64,000 nt of DNA from G963667675 sp965197565 (GCA_965197565.1 CBDANK010000002.1:496001-560000), one strand, 5' to 3'. Positions 9,701 through 17,988 are shown, counted from the first letter of the stretch. Made by a program: numbers and translations. Notes: generated by a model not told the origin, from the sequence alone.

Positions 9701-9944
9701 GGCGAGGCAGCACCCGCGCGGGCGGGACGGCACCGTCTTCGTGACCATCGAGGACGAGACGGGCGACGTGCAGGTCATCGTATGGCGCGACCTGTTCGCC
9801 AAGCGCCGCAGGGAGCTCGGGAGCCTGGTGGTGGTGGTCACCGGACGTGTGTCGCGATGGGACGGCACGACCAACGTGATAGCTGCGGACCTGCGCGCCG
9901 TTCCTTCAGGCGTCTCCATGCCTCCGTCCCATGACTGGCACTGA
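6795..9944 (+). CDS. dnaE2: Error-prone DNA polymerase III alpha subunit DnaE2
   Basis: 1,049 residues, typical for DnaE2. An N-terminal PHP domain (YVELHAKSFYSFGVGASHAHELL) is followed by the PolIIIalpha palm with the catalytic PDIDLDF (residues 398-404), the fingers, and a C-terminal OB fold (VTVAGWPVARQHPRG, GTVFVTIEDETGDVQVIVW). DnaE2 performs damage-induced mutagenic translesion synthesis with ImuB. The PHP metal site is degenerate: HxK instead of HxH, and LTDT instead of LTDH, so no PHP exonuclease is expected. The frame is open to a GTG at 6774 overlapping imuB; I prefer the ATG at 6795, which gives the usual N-terminus. Co-transcription with imuB is implied by the 8-base gap. Confidence 0.93.
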   Translation: MANGYVELHAKSFYSFGVGASHAHELLAQAREYGYPALALTDTNLCGALEFARLANSLGIRPITGGELTLTGGTRLTLLARTRAGYSNISRLFTTANAADRREPRLDPALLPHHSEGVILLTGGRDGPLSKLAVDGRPGEAGELLKRYLDWYGPGSVYVELQRNLLHGDTDRNRKLVRVAGEVGVPVVATNDVHYHQPERSRLQDALVAAKLNTTIDRALPHLRPNHHFHLKSHAQMERLFAEWPQAVANTLRVAERCEFDLGRDLGYTLPDPAVPEGYTAQSYLQRLCYEAAARRYDGSVPERVRERLQEEFRLIERLNLAGFLLLYREIALVAQRIMEQRGLVDPETPVEERPPGRGRGSSVALLVGYLIGISHVDPLKWDLTLERFISEDMTTLPDIDLDFPRGLRNELIERVHKHFGPEYAVLTGAITTYKVKGIVQDLGKALGLPQEHLSLLSKQLHSHDAADLREEMAQLPDFRDRVNTPGWRDLLELAPQLMDAPKGLSQHVGGMVLSSSPLPEMVPMRAGAMDGRYIMDWNKDSVADAGFAKIDILSLPVLDQLAEALDLVEAREGRRPDLSRTDPEDANVYDMINEGLSKGVFLLQSPAQLKMGQRLRSRNLLDLAYQVALIRPGVGVQGSAVSQFVERYRHGAEWEYEHPLEKRALERGYGIIVWQEQVVQLIEDVAGMTAAEADEVRRAFARPNNERLIAMHWRRFLEGARWNGVPEETAGKIFSKINGHYMFPESHSHAFAVTAYQAAWLKRYHPLEFFVGLMNNQPMGFYPVETLKQDARRFGVPFLNPCVNESLAACAPESGSVRLGLQLVQDVGAGSAKLVVKERERHGPYVTAGDLVRRTGLKPQAVLSLAMAGAFDGVTPNRREALWEAGLYSRPSRNGQVRFPVSAEESVPRLPDFTEREKMVGEYRVMGIYPKGHLMEFVRPGLGRGVLPTVDVERCGDDERVTVAGWPVARQHPRGRDGTVFVTIEDETGDVQVIVWRDLFAKRRRELGSLVVVVTGRVSRWDGTTNVIAADLRAVPSGVSMPPSHDWH

Positions 9945-10005
9945 CGCTTTTAGCAGTGTACAGGCATTGCGCGGGTGCTGCCGGCAGGTTCATTATGGAT
10001 GTGAA

Positions 10006-10665
10006 ATGTGTGGGAGATATAGCCTCATAGCAGACCCTGGAGACCTTGCACGGCGGTTCGAGTTCGACGGCGACTGGCTGACTCTCGAACCGGCATACAA
10101 CGTCGCACCGACCCAGGAAGTGCTGACCGTCGTGGGGGGCGAATCCAGGCGGGGCGGGTTCATGCGCTGGGGGCTGATTCCGCACTGGGCAAAGAACGCC
10201 TCCATCGGTAATAGGATGATCAATGCCAGGGCGGAAACGGTCGGCGAGAAGCCCGCGTTCCGAGACGCACTGAGGCGGCGGCGCTGCCTGGTGCTGGCGG
10301 ACGGCTTCTACGAGTGGCAGAGGACAGGCGGCGCCAAGAGACCCATGCGCATCGTCATGCGGTCGGGAGAACCCTTCGCCGGGCTGTGGTCGGTGTGGAG
10401 GGACCCGGACGGCAATCGCATCCCTTCATGCGCCATTATCACGACGGCGGCGAACGATCTGCTCAGGCCGATCCATGACCGTATGCCGGTGATCCTGCCC
10501 AGGGACATGGAAGAGTTCTGGATGGATAGCAACGTCGACGACCCGGGAGCGCTTGGCACCGCGCTGGCTCCCTATGCTGACGAAGCGATGGAGGCCTACG
10601 AGGTGTCGACTCTCGTCAACTCCGCCGCCAACGACGGCCCGGAAGTAATTGCTCCGGTAACGTGA
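10006..10665 (+). CDS. SRAP-domain abasic-site protein (YedK/HMCES family)
   Basis: 219 residues starting MCGRYSL; the Cys2 exposed after Met removal is the catalytic nucleophile that forms a thiazolidine crosslink with abasic sites in single-stranded DNA. The other family residues are present: Asn73 in INARAET, Glu103 in FYEW and His157 in IHDRMP. Length fits. It follows dnaE2 by 61 bases on the same strand and is probably part of the SOS operon. SRAP genes occur near imuB/dnaE2 in many bacteria, which fits a role in shielding abasic sites during translesion replication. The start at 10006 is fixed by the conserved MCGR. Confidence 0.93.
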   Translation: MCGRYSLIADPGDLARRFEFDGDWLTLEPAYNVAPTQEVLTVVGGESRRGGFMRWGLIPHWAKNASIGNRMINARAETVGEKPAFRDALRRRRCLVLADGFYEWQRTGGAKRPMRIVMRSGEPFAGLWSVWRDPDGNRIPSCAIITTAANDLLRPIHDRMPVILPRDMEEFWMDSNVDDPGALGTALAPYADEAMEAYEVSTLVNSAANDGPEVIAPVT

Positions 10666-10698
10666 GACTGCCGGCGCGAACGATTCGGACACTTCCCG

Positions 10699-11887
10699 CC
10701 GCCCTTGTATCTTAGCTTGGAGGTGGATAGTTTTCTTTCTTAGGTGTGCGGGGTGCGGCAGACCGGCCCGCCCTGGGTCATAGAAGACCGTTGTCAAGCT
10801 TGGGTCGCCGCACCCTTTTCAGAACAGAGCCGGCACAGTTGCCTGGGTCAACCAAGCCCGCATCTGGCAAGGACGGGCCGACGGTTCGCAGGGAGGTTCT
10901 CATGGAGCAACACGGTATCTACGTAGGGGTCGATGTGGCCAAGGCCCGGGTGGATGTGGCCATCCGTCCTGGGGGAGACAGACGTGAGGTCTGCAACGAC
11001 CAGGCCGGGATCGCGGCACTGGTGGCCCAGATGCAGCAACTCAATCCCGCAGCCTTGGTGCTGGAGGCTACGGGTGGGCTGGAACTGCCCTTGGTGGCAG
11101 CCCTGGCAGCTGCCTCCCTCCCGGTGGTGGTAGTCAACCCTCGCCAGGTGCGGGACTTTGCCAGGGCCACTGGGCGGCTGGCCAAGACCGATTCCCTGGA
11201 CGCGGCGGTCCTGGCTCACTTCGCCGAGGCCGTCCGTCCTCCCCGGCGTCCTCTCCGGGACGCCGAGACCCAGGTCCTCAGCTCGCTGGTGGCCCGCAGA
11301 CAACAGGTGATGACCATGCTGGTAGCGGAGAGGAACCGACTCTCCAGTGCTACTATGGCCGTCCGGCCCAGCATTGAGGCCCACATCGCCTGGCTCAAGC
11401 AACAGCTGGACGACCTGGACCAGGGCTTGCGCCAGACCCTCCGCCAGAGTCCTGTATGGCGGGAGAAGGACGACCTGCTGCGCAGCGTACCCGGCATCGG
11501 AGACCAGATCTCTCTTACCCTTCTGGCATACCTGCCCGAACTGGGCACTCTCAACCGCCGACAGATCGCTGCCCTAGTGGGCGTGGCTCCCTTCAACCGG
11601 GACAGTGGTACCCTGCGGGGCAAACGCACCGTCTGGGGTGGACGGGCCAGGGTCCGCACAGCCCTCTATATGGGGGCGTTGGTAGCCAGTCGCTTCAACC
11701 CGGTCATCAGGGACTTCTACCAGCGCCTGTTGTCTGCCGGCAAGCCGAAAAAGCTGGCTCTGACCGCCTGCATGCGCAAGCTGCTGATAATCCTCAACTC
11801 CATGCTCAAGTACGGCTCGTCCTGGAACCACCCGGCCGCGAAGTCCCTCACCCATTCCTATTGACTTTCAAGACAGTTGCTTGACAT
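10699..11887 (+). mobile_element. IS110-family insertion sequence, copy B
   Basis: Inverted copy of 3520-4708 with the same length (1,189 bp) and the same sharp limits (starts CCGCCCTTGTATC, ends GCTTGACAT). Left of it is the end of the SRAP gene region. Right of it is a broken gene fragment at 11888. Confidence 0.85.
10902..11864 (+). CDS. IS110-family transposase (DEDD, copy B)
   Basis: 320 residues, same protein as at 3543-4505: N-terminal RuvC-like DEDD domain (YVGVDVAKARVDVAI; KTDSLDA) and C-terminal Transposase_20 domain with the conserved Ser (RDSGTLRG). Start ATG at 10902 is preceded by GGGAGG. Intact. Confidence 0.95.
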   Translation: MEQHGIYVGVDVAKARVDVAIRPGGDRREVCNDQAGIAALVAQMQQLNPAALVLEATGGLELPLVAALAAASLPVVVVNPRQVRDFARATGRLAKTDSLDAAVLAHFAEAVRPPRRPLRDAETQVLSSLVARRQQVMTMLVAERNRLSSATMAVRPSIEAHIAWLKQQLDDLDQGLRQTLRQSPVWREKDDLLRSVPGIGDQISLTLLAYLPELGTLNRRQIAALVGVAPFNRDSGTLRGKRTVWGGRARVRTALYMGALVASRFNPVIRDFYQRLLSAGKPKKLALTACMRKLLIILNSMLKYGSSWNHPAAKSLTHSY

Positions 11888-12089
11888 CCGAACCACCTTA
11901 TTTTCCTCATCTGGGAACAGGTCGTCGAAAAACACGTCAAACAAGTTGTAGAAATGGTTGACTCCGAGAAGATCAAATTCATCTACCAACTGACTGTCTA
12001 ACTCGCCAGTTTCACGGCGCAACTCGGCGTTTTGTTTTATCAGGTCCCATTACTTCATGAACGGCCTAGAGATTCGCTCCTCCCAATCG
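11888..12089 (-). pseudogene. Internal fragment of an unknown gene trapped between two IS elements
   Basis: Reading the minus strand from 12089, one frame runs DWEERISRPFMK, a TAA stop, then WDLIKQNAELRRETGELDS and on to FFDDLFPDEENKVVR, ending exactly where IS110 copy B starts. The composition looks like a real acidic protein. It is cut on one side by the IS3 end at 12090, on the other by IS110, and also has an in-frame stop. I do not recognise the family. Confidence 0.5.
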
Positions 12090-12109
12090 TGAGGTGGACC
12101 CGGTTAGTT

Positions 12110-13802
12110 GGCTCTTCCGCACATTTGGTGACAATGCGGAAAAAGTTTAATATGTAAGCGGAGTCCTCCTGAGCCTTGGGGGGAAATGTGTGCTGGGAGG
12201 GGTGTCATGGGGCAAGAGTCGGTATGTCCCGAGTCTTCTTACTGGAAAGTCAAATGGATGGCGGTGGAGGGGAACAGAATTGTCCTCCACCTGAGGCCGG
12301 TCCGCACCTGGGTTTCTTGCCCTTTATGCGGGTGCCCCAGCCGGCGTATCCACAGCCGTTACCGGCGTCAGGCTTTGGACTTGCCCTGGTTCAGTTGGCC
12401 GGTACAGTTGATTGTCCAAGCCCGCCGCTTTTTCTGCGACAGCCCTGAGTGTGAGCGGCGAATATTCGTCGAGCCCTTCCCCAAAGCCCTGGGTCGCTAC
12501 GCCCGGCAGACCCAACGGACCCGAGACTCCCTGTTGGAGTTGTCCCACTGCAGCAGCGCCGAGTTGGGGGCCCGGGTAGCCCGGCTCCTGGGGTTCGTCA
12601 CCAGTCCCGACTCTCTGCTCCGGCTGCAGCGCCGGGAGCAGTTCCCTCTCTTTTCACCCCGTGTCCTGGGAGTGGATGAGTTTGCCCTCAGAAAAGGGAG
12701 GACCTACGGCACCCTGGTGGTAGACCTAGAACGGCGCATTCCCGTGGACCTCTTCGAGGGCATCGCCGCCCAGGACCTCACCGCTTGGCTGCAGGACCAT
12801 CCCCAGGTGGAGGTGCTGGCCCGGGACCGGGCTTGGGCTTACCGGTTGGCTGGCCAGACGGCCCTGCCGGAAGCCCGGCAGGTAGCGGACCGGTTTCACC
12901 TGGTCCACAACGTCAGCCGCGCTCTGAAGGATTTCCTCTAATCGAGGCGCTGGCACGTGCCGGAGTCCCCTGGGGAACCGGGGTCTGCTTCCCTGCAATC
13001 ACGGGCTACCCGGTCGATGACGAGCCGTTGGGAGGCGGTCAGGGGGCGTAAAGACAGGGGGCTTTCGTTGAGCGCCATCGCCAGAGAGTTGGGCCTGAAC
13101 CGCAAGACGGTCAGCAAGCACATGGCCTCAGACCGCCCTCCGGAACACTCGGGGACCCACCTCAGCCTTCCAAGGTGAGGCCCTGGTTGCCTTATCTGAG
13201 GCGAAGATGGATTGAGGGTTGTCACAATGCCCGTACCCTCTACCGGGAGTTAGTTGAGCAGGGATACTCAGGCTCCGAGCGTCACATCCGAAAGGCGGTG
13301 CAGCCATGGCGAAATGGTCCCAGCCGACCCGGCAAGTCCAGTCCGCCGCCGAAATGGCTGGTGCTTCGGCCCTACCGGGGGTTGAACACCTCGGAAAAGA
13401 AGAAGCTTGCCCCATTTCTCCAAGCCAATCCCCCTCTCGCCCGGGGACACCGACTTAAGGAGTGGTTCCATGAGATCGTAAGTCAAGGTGATGTGGAAGC
13501 CCTTGAAGCCTGGAGCCATGAAGCCGCCCGGTCGGGGTTGAAACAATTCCAGTCGATAGCCCGGAGTTTCCGCCAGGACTACGAAGCAATCAAGCTGGCG
13601 CTGACCACCCCCTGGAGCACCGGACAATGCGAAGGGCAAATATGCCGGGTAAAATTAATCAAGCGGATCGGGTATGGCCGGGCCAAGCCGGACCTGCTGC
13701 GCCAGCGGGTATTGCACCGGTGCGTCGCATAACCGTCAGCCCTTGGCGCTCTCACTGTCCGCGGCTGTTTTTGATTCCCTTCACCAAATGTGCGGAAGAG
13801 CC
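12110..13802 (+). mobile_element. ISL3-family insertion sequence with 8-bp target duplication
   Basis: 1,693 bp. The ends are a perfect 22-bp inverted repeat beginning GGCTCTTCCGCACATTTGG, and the element is flanked by the 8-bp direct duplication GGTTAGTT (12102-12109 and 13803-13810). Both features are typical of ISL3. It inserted inside the terminal repeat of an older IS3 element. Its transposase is broken. Confidence 0.9.
12186..13732 (+). pseudogene. ISL3-family transposase, broken by a stop and a frameshift
   Basis: The first part (251 residues to 12941) has the zinc-binding zf-ISL3 region (SCPLCGCPSRR...CDSPECERR) and the start of the DDE domain (VLGVDEFALRKGRTYGTLVVD; RDRAWAY). A TAA at 12939 follows ALKDFL, where homologues continue in frame. 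The same frame then reads SAIARELGLNRKTVSKHMAS, the internal helix-turn-helix. Around 13170 the frame shifts to the final 185 residues (CHNARTLYRELVEQGYSGS; STGQCEGQICRVKLIKRIGYG), which include the last catalytic Glu. Two lesions make it non-functional as written. Confidence 0.88.
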
Positions 13803-13804
13803 GG

Positions 13805-14175
13805 TTAGTTGGACAGAATTAAGGCAGAGTTAAGTGAGGGTCCCGTCACTCCTGCATATGATCCCAACACCGATCCGTCTGAACACCTCCTATCCTTTGA
13901 CTCTTCCTCCCGGACTGTCTGATCCATGTGGAACACCTCGGTCGGGGTCCGGTTGCCCAGGGCTTGATGGGGCCTCAGGTTATTGTAGAACCGGAAGTAG
14001 GCTCCCAATTCCCGTCGGGCCTCTACGGCGTTGACGTAGGCTTTCAGGTAGACTTCCTCGTACTTCACCGTCCGCCACAACCGCTCCACGAAGATGTTGT
14101 CGGCGTACCGCCCCTTCCCATCCATGCTGATCTTCACTCCGCGGTCCTGAAGGTCCTGGGTGAGGACTCGCAGGC
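13805..14175 (-). pseudogene. IS3-family transposase (OrfB), C-terminal fragment
   Basis: The minus strand reads VKISMDGKGRYADNIFVERL, then WRTVKYEEVYLKAY, FRFYNNLRPHQALGNRTP and a short tail. This is the end of an IS3 OrfB integrase domain, with the last catalytic Glu in FVERLWR. The frame is lost upstream of about 14175, so the first two catalytic Asp are missing. It lies just inside the IS3 end that ISL3 disrupted. Confidence 0.85.
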
Positions 14176-14547
14176 CTACGGCTTTGTGAGGTGTGTGAAT
14201 CGTCTCCAGACGAAGCCCTCGGACTCTTGTGGACCTTCGTCTATGCTGCCTTTATTCGTCCCCCCAAACGGTGAGACGGCTCCGTGTCTAGCCGCTCGGA
14301 CCGGAGGCGGTCAAAGATCTCGCGCCGGATAAGACGTAGCCAACTAGGTCCCGACCCTAGAAGATAGGTTGGCTACGTCGGCGGGCCGAGGCCGGAGGTG
14401 GAACCGGGGTGACGACACGGAGGTGCAACCCGACGATCTGGGGTGGCAAGCGTCGCCTTCTCCGCGTCGCCTGACTCCACATTCCTATATTGAGACCTCC
14501 CACCGGAAAGTTCGCAGTGTTCGCAGTACGGTACACTCTGGCCCACT
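14176..14547. other. Non-coding stretch with a strong hairpin
   Basis: No gene seen. A 12-bp perfect stem (GACGTAGCCAAC, 14333-14344, with its complement at 14368-14379) encloses a 23-base loop. The shorter pair AGACGAAG / CTTCGTCT lies near 14210-14245. Neither has a T-tract, so a terminator is not supported. Confidence 0.4.
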
Positions 14548-14635
14548 TAACTGGACAAAATCAAGAACCTTCATTCGACGAACTCAATAGCAACGGAAAA
14601 CTCAGGTACTCGTGGGCGGTCGATTTGGGTACATT
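14548..14635 (+). repeat. 88-bp repeat with IS3-type terminus, copy 2
   Basis: About 85 percent identical to 21603-21690, starting TAACTGGACAAAATCAAGAA and ending with a shared ACTCGTGGGCGGTCGATTTG. The first 25 bases also occur inverted at 1253-1274. The IS5 element at 14644 inserted just beyond it. It probably represents the end of an otherwise lost IS3-family element. Confidence 0.55.
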
Positions 14636-14643
14636 CAAGCTAA

Positions 14644-15842
14644 GGAAAGTCTGAACAAGCCGCCGCCTTGTTCTTTGGTCTGCTTGTAGAGGGCCTTGCG
14701 GCGGGAACCCGCTGAAATCGGGCTCTTCTTCAAGGATTGGCGGCGGCCAACTTTCCCTTTGCGGTCCTTGTTTCGGCCCCTTACCCGATTTTTGGCCCAC
14801 TGCCCCCTGGGTTAAGCCGCCAGCCACCGTCGCGCCATCAGCAAATTGGCCAGCCCCAGCAACATGGTCAGTCGTTCCCGGTTCTTGCTCAAGCCCCGGT
14901 AGCGCACCTTGGCGTAACCGAACTGCCGCTTGACCCTCAGGAAGGGGTGCTCCACCTTGGCCCGTATCGAGGCCTTCACCTTTTCTCCTATCTCCGCCAC
15001 ACTCCCAGGTTCCAGCTTCCGCCGCTGTCCCGGCTTCATCGCCACCTGCCACTGTACCGTCAACCCCTGATTCTCGGCCCGTTTCTGCACCCCAATGTAT
15101 CCGGCGTCTCCCCACACTTGACGCCCCTCGCCGTGCAGCAGGTGGTGAGCCTGGGTCACATCATGCACCTTGGCCGAGGTGGTGCTGAAGCTGTGCACCA
15201 GCCCCGTCTCTGCGTCCGACCCGATGTGCAGCTTCATGCCAAAGTGGTATTGATTCCCCTTCTTCACTTGACGCATCTCCGGGTCCCGTTGTCCATTAAA
15301 GTTCTTGGTGGAGGACGGCGCTTCTATGATGCTGGCGTCCACGATGGTCCCTTCCCTCAGCCGCACCCCCCGCTCTGCCAGATGGTCTTTGATCTCCGCA
15401 AACAGCCCCTGCCCCAGGTTGTGCCGCTCCAGCAGGTGGCGAAACTGCAGGACCGTACTCTCATCGGGTATCGGCTCCGACAACCGCAATCCGGCAAAGC
15501 GCCGCACCGACTCCGCCTCATACAGCAGGTCTTCCATGGCCGGGTCGCTCAAGTTGTGACACACCTGAACAAGGTGAATCCGCAGCATCACCGACAGGTC
15601 ATAAGGCCGGCGCCCCCGGCCTGCTCTGGGATAGTGCGGCCTGATGCGCTCCTCCAACCGCTGCCAGGGAATCAGGGAGTCCAACTGCTCCAGGAAAACC
15701 TCCCGGCGGGTTTTGCGCTTCTTGTTCCGGTACTCCAAGTCAGAAAAGGTGGGCTGGTTCATCGGCGCTTACTCCCATCATGAGCTTCCTTTTTCTAACC
15801 CGGTAACTATGCCAGATTCCGCCCCATTTGTTCAGAGTTTCC
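14644..15842 (-). mobile_element. IS5-family insertion sequence, intact
   Basis: 1,199 bp. The ends GGAAAGTCTGAACAA and, inverted, GGAAACTCTGAACAA match at 14 of 15 positions, and a 4-bp duplication CTAA flanks both sides (14640-14643; 15843-15846), the usual target for IS5. It holds one full-length transposase gene. Confidence 0.9.
14812..15762 (-). CDS. IS5-family transposase
   Basis: 316 residues, full length for the IS5 group. The N-terminal DUF772 region (TFSDLEYRNKKRKTRREVF; SDPAMEDLLYEAESVRRFAG) is followed by the DDE domain with GTIVDASIIEAPSSTKN, VWGDAGYIGVQKR and the C-terminal AKVEHPFLRVKRQFGY (Glu of the triad). Apparently functional. Confidence 0.95.
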   Translation of the reverse strand: MNQPTFSDLEYRNKKRKTRREVFLEQLDSLIPWQRLEERIRPHYPRAGRGRRPYDLSVMLRIHLVQVCHNLSDPAMEDLLYEAESVRRFAGLRLSEPIPDESTVLQFRHLLERHNLGQGLFAEIKDHLAERGVRLREGTIVDASIIEAPSSTKNFNGQRDPEMRQVKKGNQYHFGMKLHIGSDAETGLVHSFSTTSAKVHDVTQAHHLLHGEGRQVWGDAGYIGVQKRAENQGLTVQWQVAMKPGQRRKLEPGSVAEIGEKVKASIRAKVEHPFLRVKRQFGYAKVRYRGLSKNRERLTMLLGLANLLMARRWLAA

Positions 15843-15887
15843 CTAAGTCGATAAGGACGGACTCACATGCCAACTCTCTGGCCCTAG

Positions 15888-17446
15888 CAGGGTGTCCGAG
15901 GATTACCTAATTGGTCTAGCAGGTTGGCCGGTGTTAGTTGACGACGACCATTCCTGCCGGTGGCGGACGCAGACGGCCTGATAGTCTCTCGGAAATCGAG
16001 CTGCTCACGGTCCTGAAGATCTCCTTGATGTTCCCAGTGGGGCCGTTGCCCCGTGCTTTGCCTGGTGGACTGACCCCGAACCGGAACAGCTTGAGCAGGT
16101 TGTGCCCGGTGCAAATTAGCTGCCACTCCCGGTTCACCTTCTCCAGGCTCCTCAGCAGGAACTGCCGGAATCCCCGCCCCTGCTTGATCTGGCCGAATAC
16201 CGGCTCCACCGTCTCCATCCGCAGGGCGTAACGCTGCCGGCCCCGTTTCGTCCGCAACTTCCGCCGCATCCGGTCCCTGGCGGACAGGTGCTTGGGTATG
16301 CGTCCTTGGGGCGCCGGCGGCAAAACCCTGCCATGGCGGGTCTGGTCCGGTGCGATGAACGGGTCGATACCCAGGGCGTAGAGTTCCTCGACCGCCTTCG
16401 CCGAGTAGTAGCCGGCGTCGGCGGAAACCTCCCTGGGAGCCAGGCCGATATTGCCGATGGCCTCCACTACCATGGCCACTGCCTGCTGCTTGTCCGAGGC
16501 CTGATTGGTGGCCCGGGCCGCCACCATCACCTGGTGGGCCCTGTCCACCACCGCCTGGCAGTTGTACGCTTGCTGGAAGTCCCGGCCTCCTGGTCCGGGC
16601 ATGATCCGGGAGTCGGGGTCGGTGAAGTTGCGCTGCACCCTGTCCTCGGGAACCCCCGGATGATTCCGGTTCTCGGACTCCGCCTGCTCAGCAGCCTCCC
16701 GGGCCTCCGCCTCCAACGCGCCTTGGCCTCCCTTATCTTGCGCAACCGGCTCTCCCGGAAGGCCAGCTCCTCCGGCAGCTCATCACCCCGCTGGTCCCGG
16801 CCGTACCTGCGGTCCTCCTCATCGTCCAGTTCCTGGGCCCGCCGGAGCAGTTCCTCCACCTCGGCCGCCAGTCGCTCTTCCTTTTCTTTCATCCTGGCGT
16901 AGCTCATCGCCTTGTGCTTCGAGGCGCTGGCCCTCACCTTGGTGCCGTCCAACGCCACATGGCCCAGCTTCACCAGTCCCGCCCGCTGGCACAAGGCCAA
17001 CACCTGCCCGAACAGGTCGGCCAACGCTGCCAGGTGGTCCTTGCGAAAATCGGAGACCGTGCGGAAGTCCGGGTTGTTGTTGGCCGCCAGTACCCGGAAG
17101 GCGATGTCCTCGCGCAGGCGCCGGGCGATGCGCCGCGAAGATGCCACGCCGGTGCAGTAGCCGTAGAGCAGCACCTTCGCCATCATCCTGGGATGGTAGG
17201 GAGGCCCACCCCGCTCTTCCCGCTCATAAAGGCTGGTGATGGCTGACAGATCCAACTGGTCCACCACATCGGAGATGAAGTAGGCCAGATGGTCCGGCGG
17301 CAGCCACTCCTGGAGTGCCGCGGGCAGCAGCAACTGCTGCTCCGGGTTGTAGGAACGGAAGGTCTTGCTCATCAACCTCACCTCACCTCAATTCTCGCCC
17401 CATCATACCCCGGTTGACGGTTTCATGGTGTTTCTCGGACGGCCTG
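15888..17446 (-). mobile_element. IS1182-family insertion sequence in the end of a MITE
   Basis: 1,559 bp with inverted ends CAGGGTGTCCGAGGATTACC and CAGGCCGTCCGAGAAACACC, flanked by the palindromic 4-bp duplication CTAG (15884-15887; 17447-17450) typical of IS1182. The duplicated CTAG belongs to the terminal repeat of the MITE at 17450, so this element landed in the MITE end. Confidence 0.88.
15934..17372 (-). pseudogene. IS1182-family transposase with one frameshift
   Basis: From the ATG at 17372 (behind a GGTGAGG ribosome-binding site) the protein reads MSKTFRSYNPEQQLLLPAAL, then DHLAYFISDVVDQLD, YHPRMMAKVLLYGYCTGVAS, HVALDGTKVRASASKHKAMS. Near 16720 the frame shifts by one base inside KIREAKA...LEAEAREAAEQ. 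The remaining frame carries DRAHQVMVAARATNQ, VSADAGYYSAKAV and TVEPVFGQIKQGRGFRQF, with the catalytic Asp and Glu. It is either a decayed gene or an assembly error, since the rest is well conserved. Confidence 0.9.
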
Positions 17447-17449
17447 CTA

Positions 17450-17596
17450 GTATTACAACGACGCTTCCTCAATTTGGTCAGCTCTTGCCCGGAAATCGCT
17501 TCGCGGAAGGCAAGGCCACAAAGCTGTCAAGCGCGTAGGAAGATCGCCATGAAGAGGTGCTCAGGATCCCTTTCTGGCGAAGTGTCGTTGTAATAC
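17450..17596. repeat. 147-bp MITE with TA target duplication, IS630-like ends
   Basis: The ends are a perfect 13-bp inverted repeat GTATTACAACGAC flanked by TA. The surroundings CCCTA|...|TAGGG are also symmetric. The outer TAGTATTA matches the end of the IS630 element at 28131-29351 (TAGTATTATGTC), so IS630 is the likely mobiliser. No coding capacity. Confidence 0.75.
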
Positions 17597-17698
17597 TAGG
17601 GCCTGTGGACATTCAGGTTTAGAATTCTAATGGAGGGGCAGGCTCGATAGCCTGTCCTCTTTTCAAGTGTCAGATATTAAAGTCAGGGTTCTGAGGCT

Positions 17699-17917
17699 TT
17701 ATTCTGTGCTCAGCGTCAGCCTAAAGCAGATAACTATGTTCAAGCTAAACAGTGCTATCTGCAAGGCGCAGGCAACGAAAACTAATGGCTTCCTGCAGGT
17801 GTCCACCACGTTTGTCACGATTTTGAACAGACCGTAAAGGGCTGAAAGGAAAGCGCAGATAGTCGCTCCAAAAGTCACAAGGTTGGCTGCTCCATCTCCC
17901 GACTCCTCCAATGACAT
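17699..17917 (-). CDS. Small two-transmembrane protein of unknown function
   Basis: 72 residues. Two hydrophobic segments are visible: LVTFGATICAFLSALYGLF (about 13-31) and VFVACALQIALFSLNIVIC (about 46-64), joined by a short loop with VDTCRK. The short N-terminus is acidic and there is no signal-peptidase site. It is divergently placed to the HEPN-type gene, with 71 bases between the two starts. I do not recognise a family. A paired membrane protein beside a HEPN protein would fit a defence or toxin-antitoxin module, but that is inference. Confidence 0.55.
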   Translation of the reverse strand: MSLEESGDGAANLVTFGATICAFLSALYGLFKIVTNVVDTCRKPLVFVACALQIALFSLNIVICFRLTLSTE

Positions 17918-17976
17918 CGCCTCTTCTTAGCCCAGTATCACATAACCCAGCAGATTCATTCCGAGGTTCTTTGGAC

Positions 17977-17982
17977 TATAAT
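17977..17982 (+). promoter_or_regulatory. TATAAT -10 element directly before the HEPN-type gene
   Basis: A perfect TATAAT ends 6 bases before the ATG at 17989, so the transcript would start at or next to the start codon and be leaderless. No convincing -35 or Shine-Dalgarno was seen. Chance occurrence in this AT-richer gap cannot be excluded. Confidence 0.4.
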
Positions 17983-17988
17983 TGACAC

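Larger units (their letters stand above)
4709..10698. other. 6-kb repair cassette segment lying between inverted IS110 copies
   Basis: The segment holds an SOS promoter, imuB, dnaE2 and an SRAP gene, framed by identical inverted IS110 copies. This could be a composite mobile unit, or a segment that can invert by recombination between the copies. No target duplication was found around the pair, and IS110 elements do not usually make one, so mobility of the whole is inference. Confidence 0.45.
12090..14180 (-). mobile_element. IS3-family remnant (right end and transposase tail), disrupted by ISL3
   Basis: The terminal sequence TGAGGTGGACC at 12090, rejoined across the ISL3 insertion with GGTTAGTTGGACAGAATTAAGG at 13803, gives a typical IS3-family right end. 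Behind it, on the minus strand, lies the C-terminal part of an IS3 transposase. The left part and orfA are missing. Confidence 0.65.

Noticed and set aside
14333..14379. Hairpin considered as an integron attC site
   Set aside because: The arms lack the RYYYAAC/GTTRRRY core pair, no integrase is near, and there is no cassette-like array.
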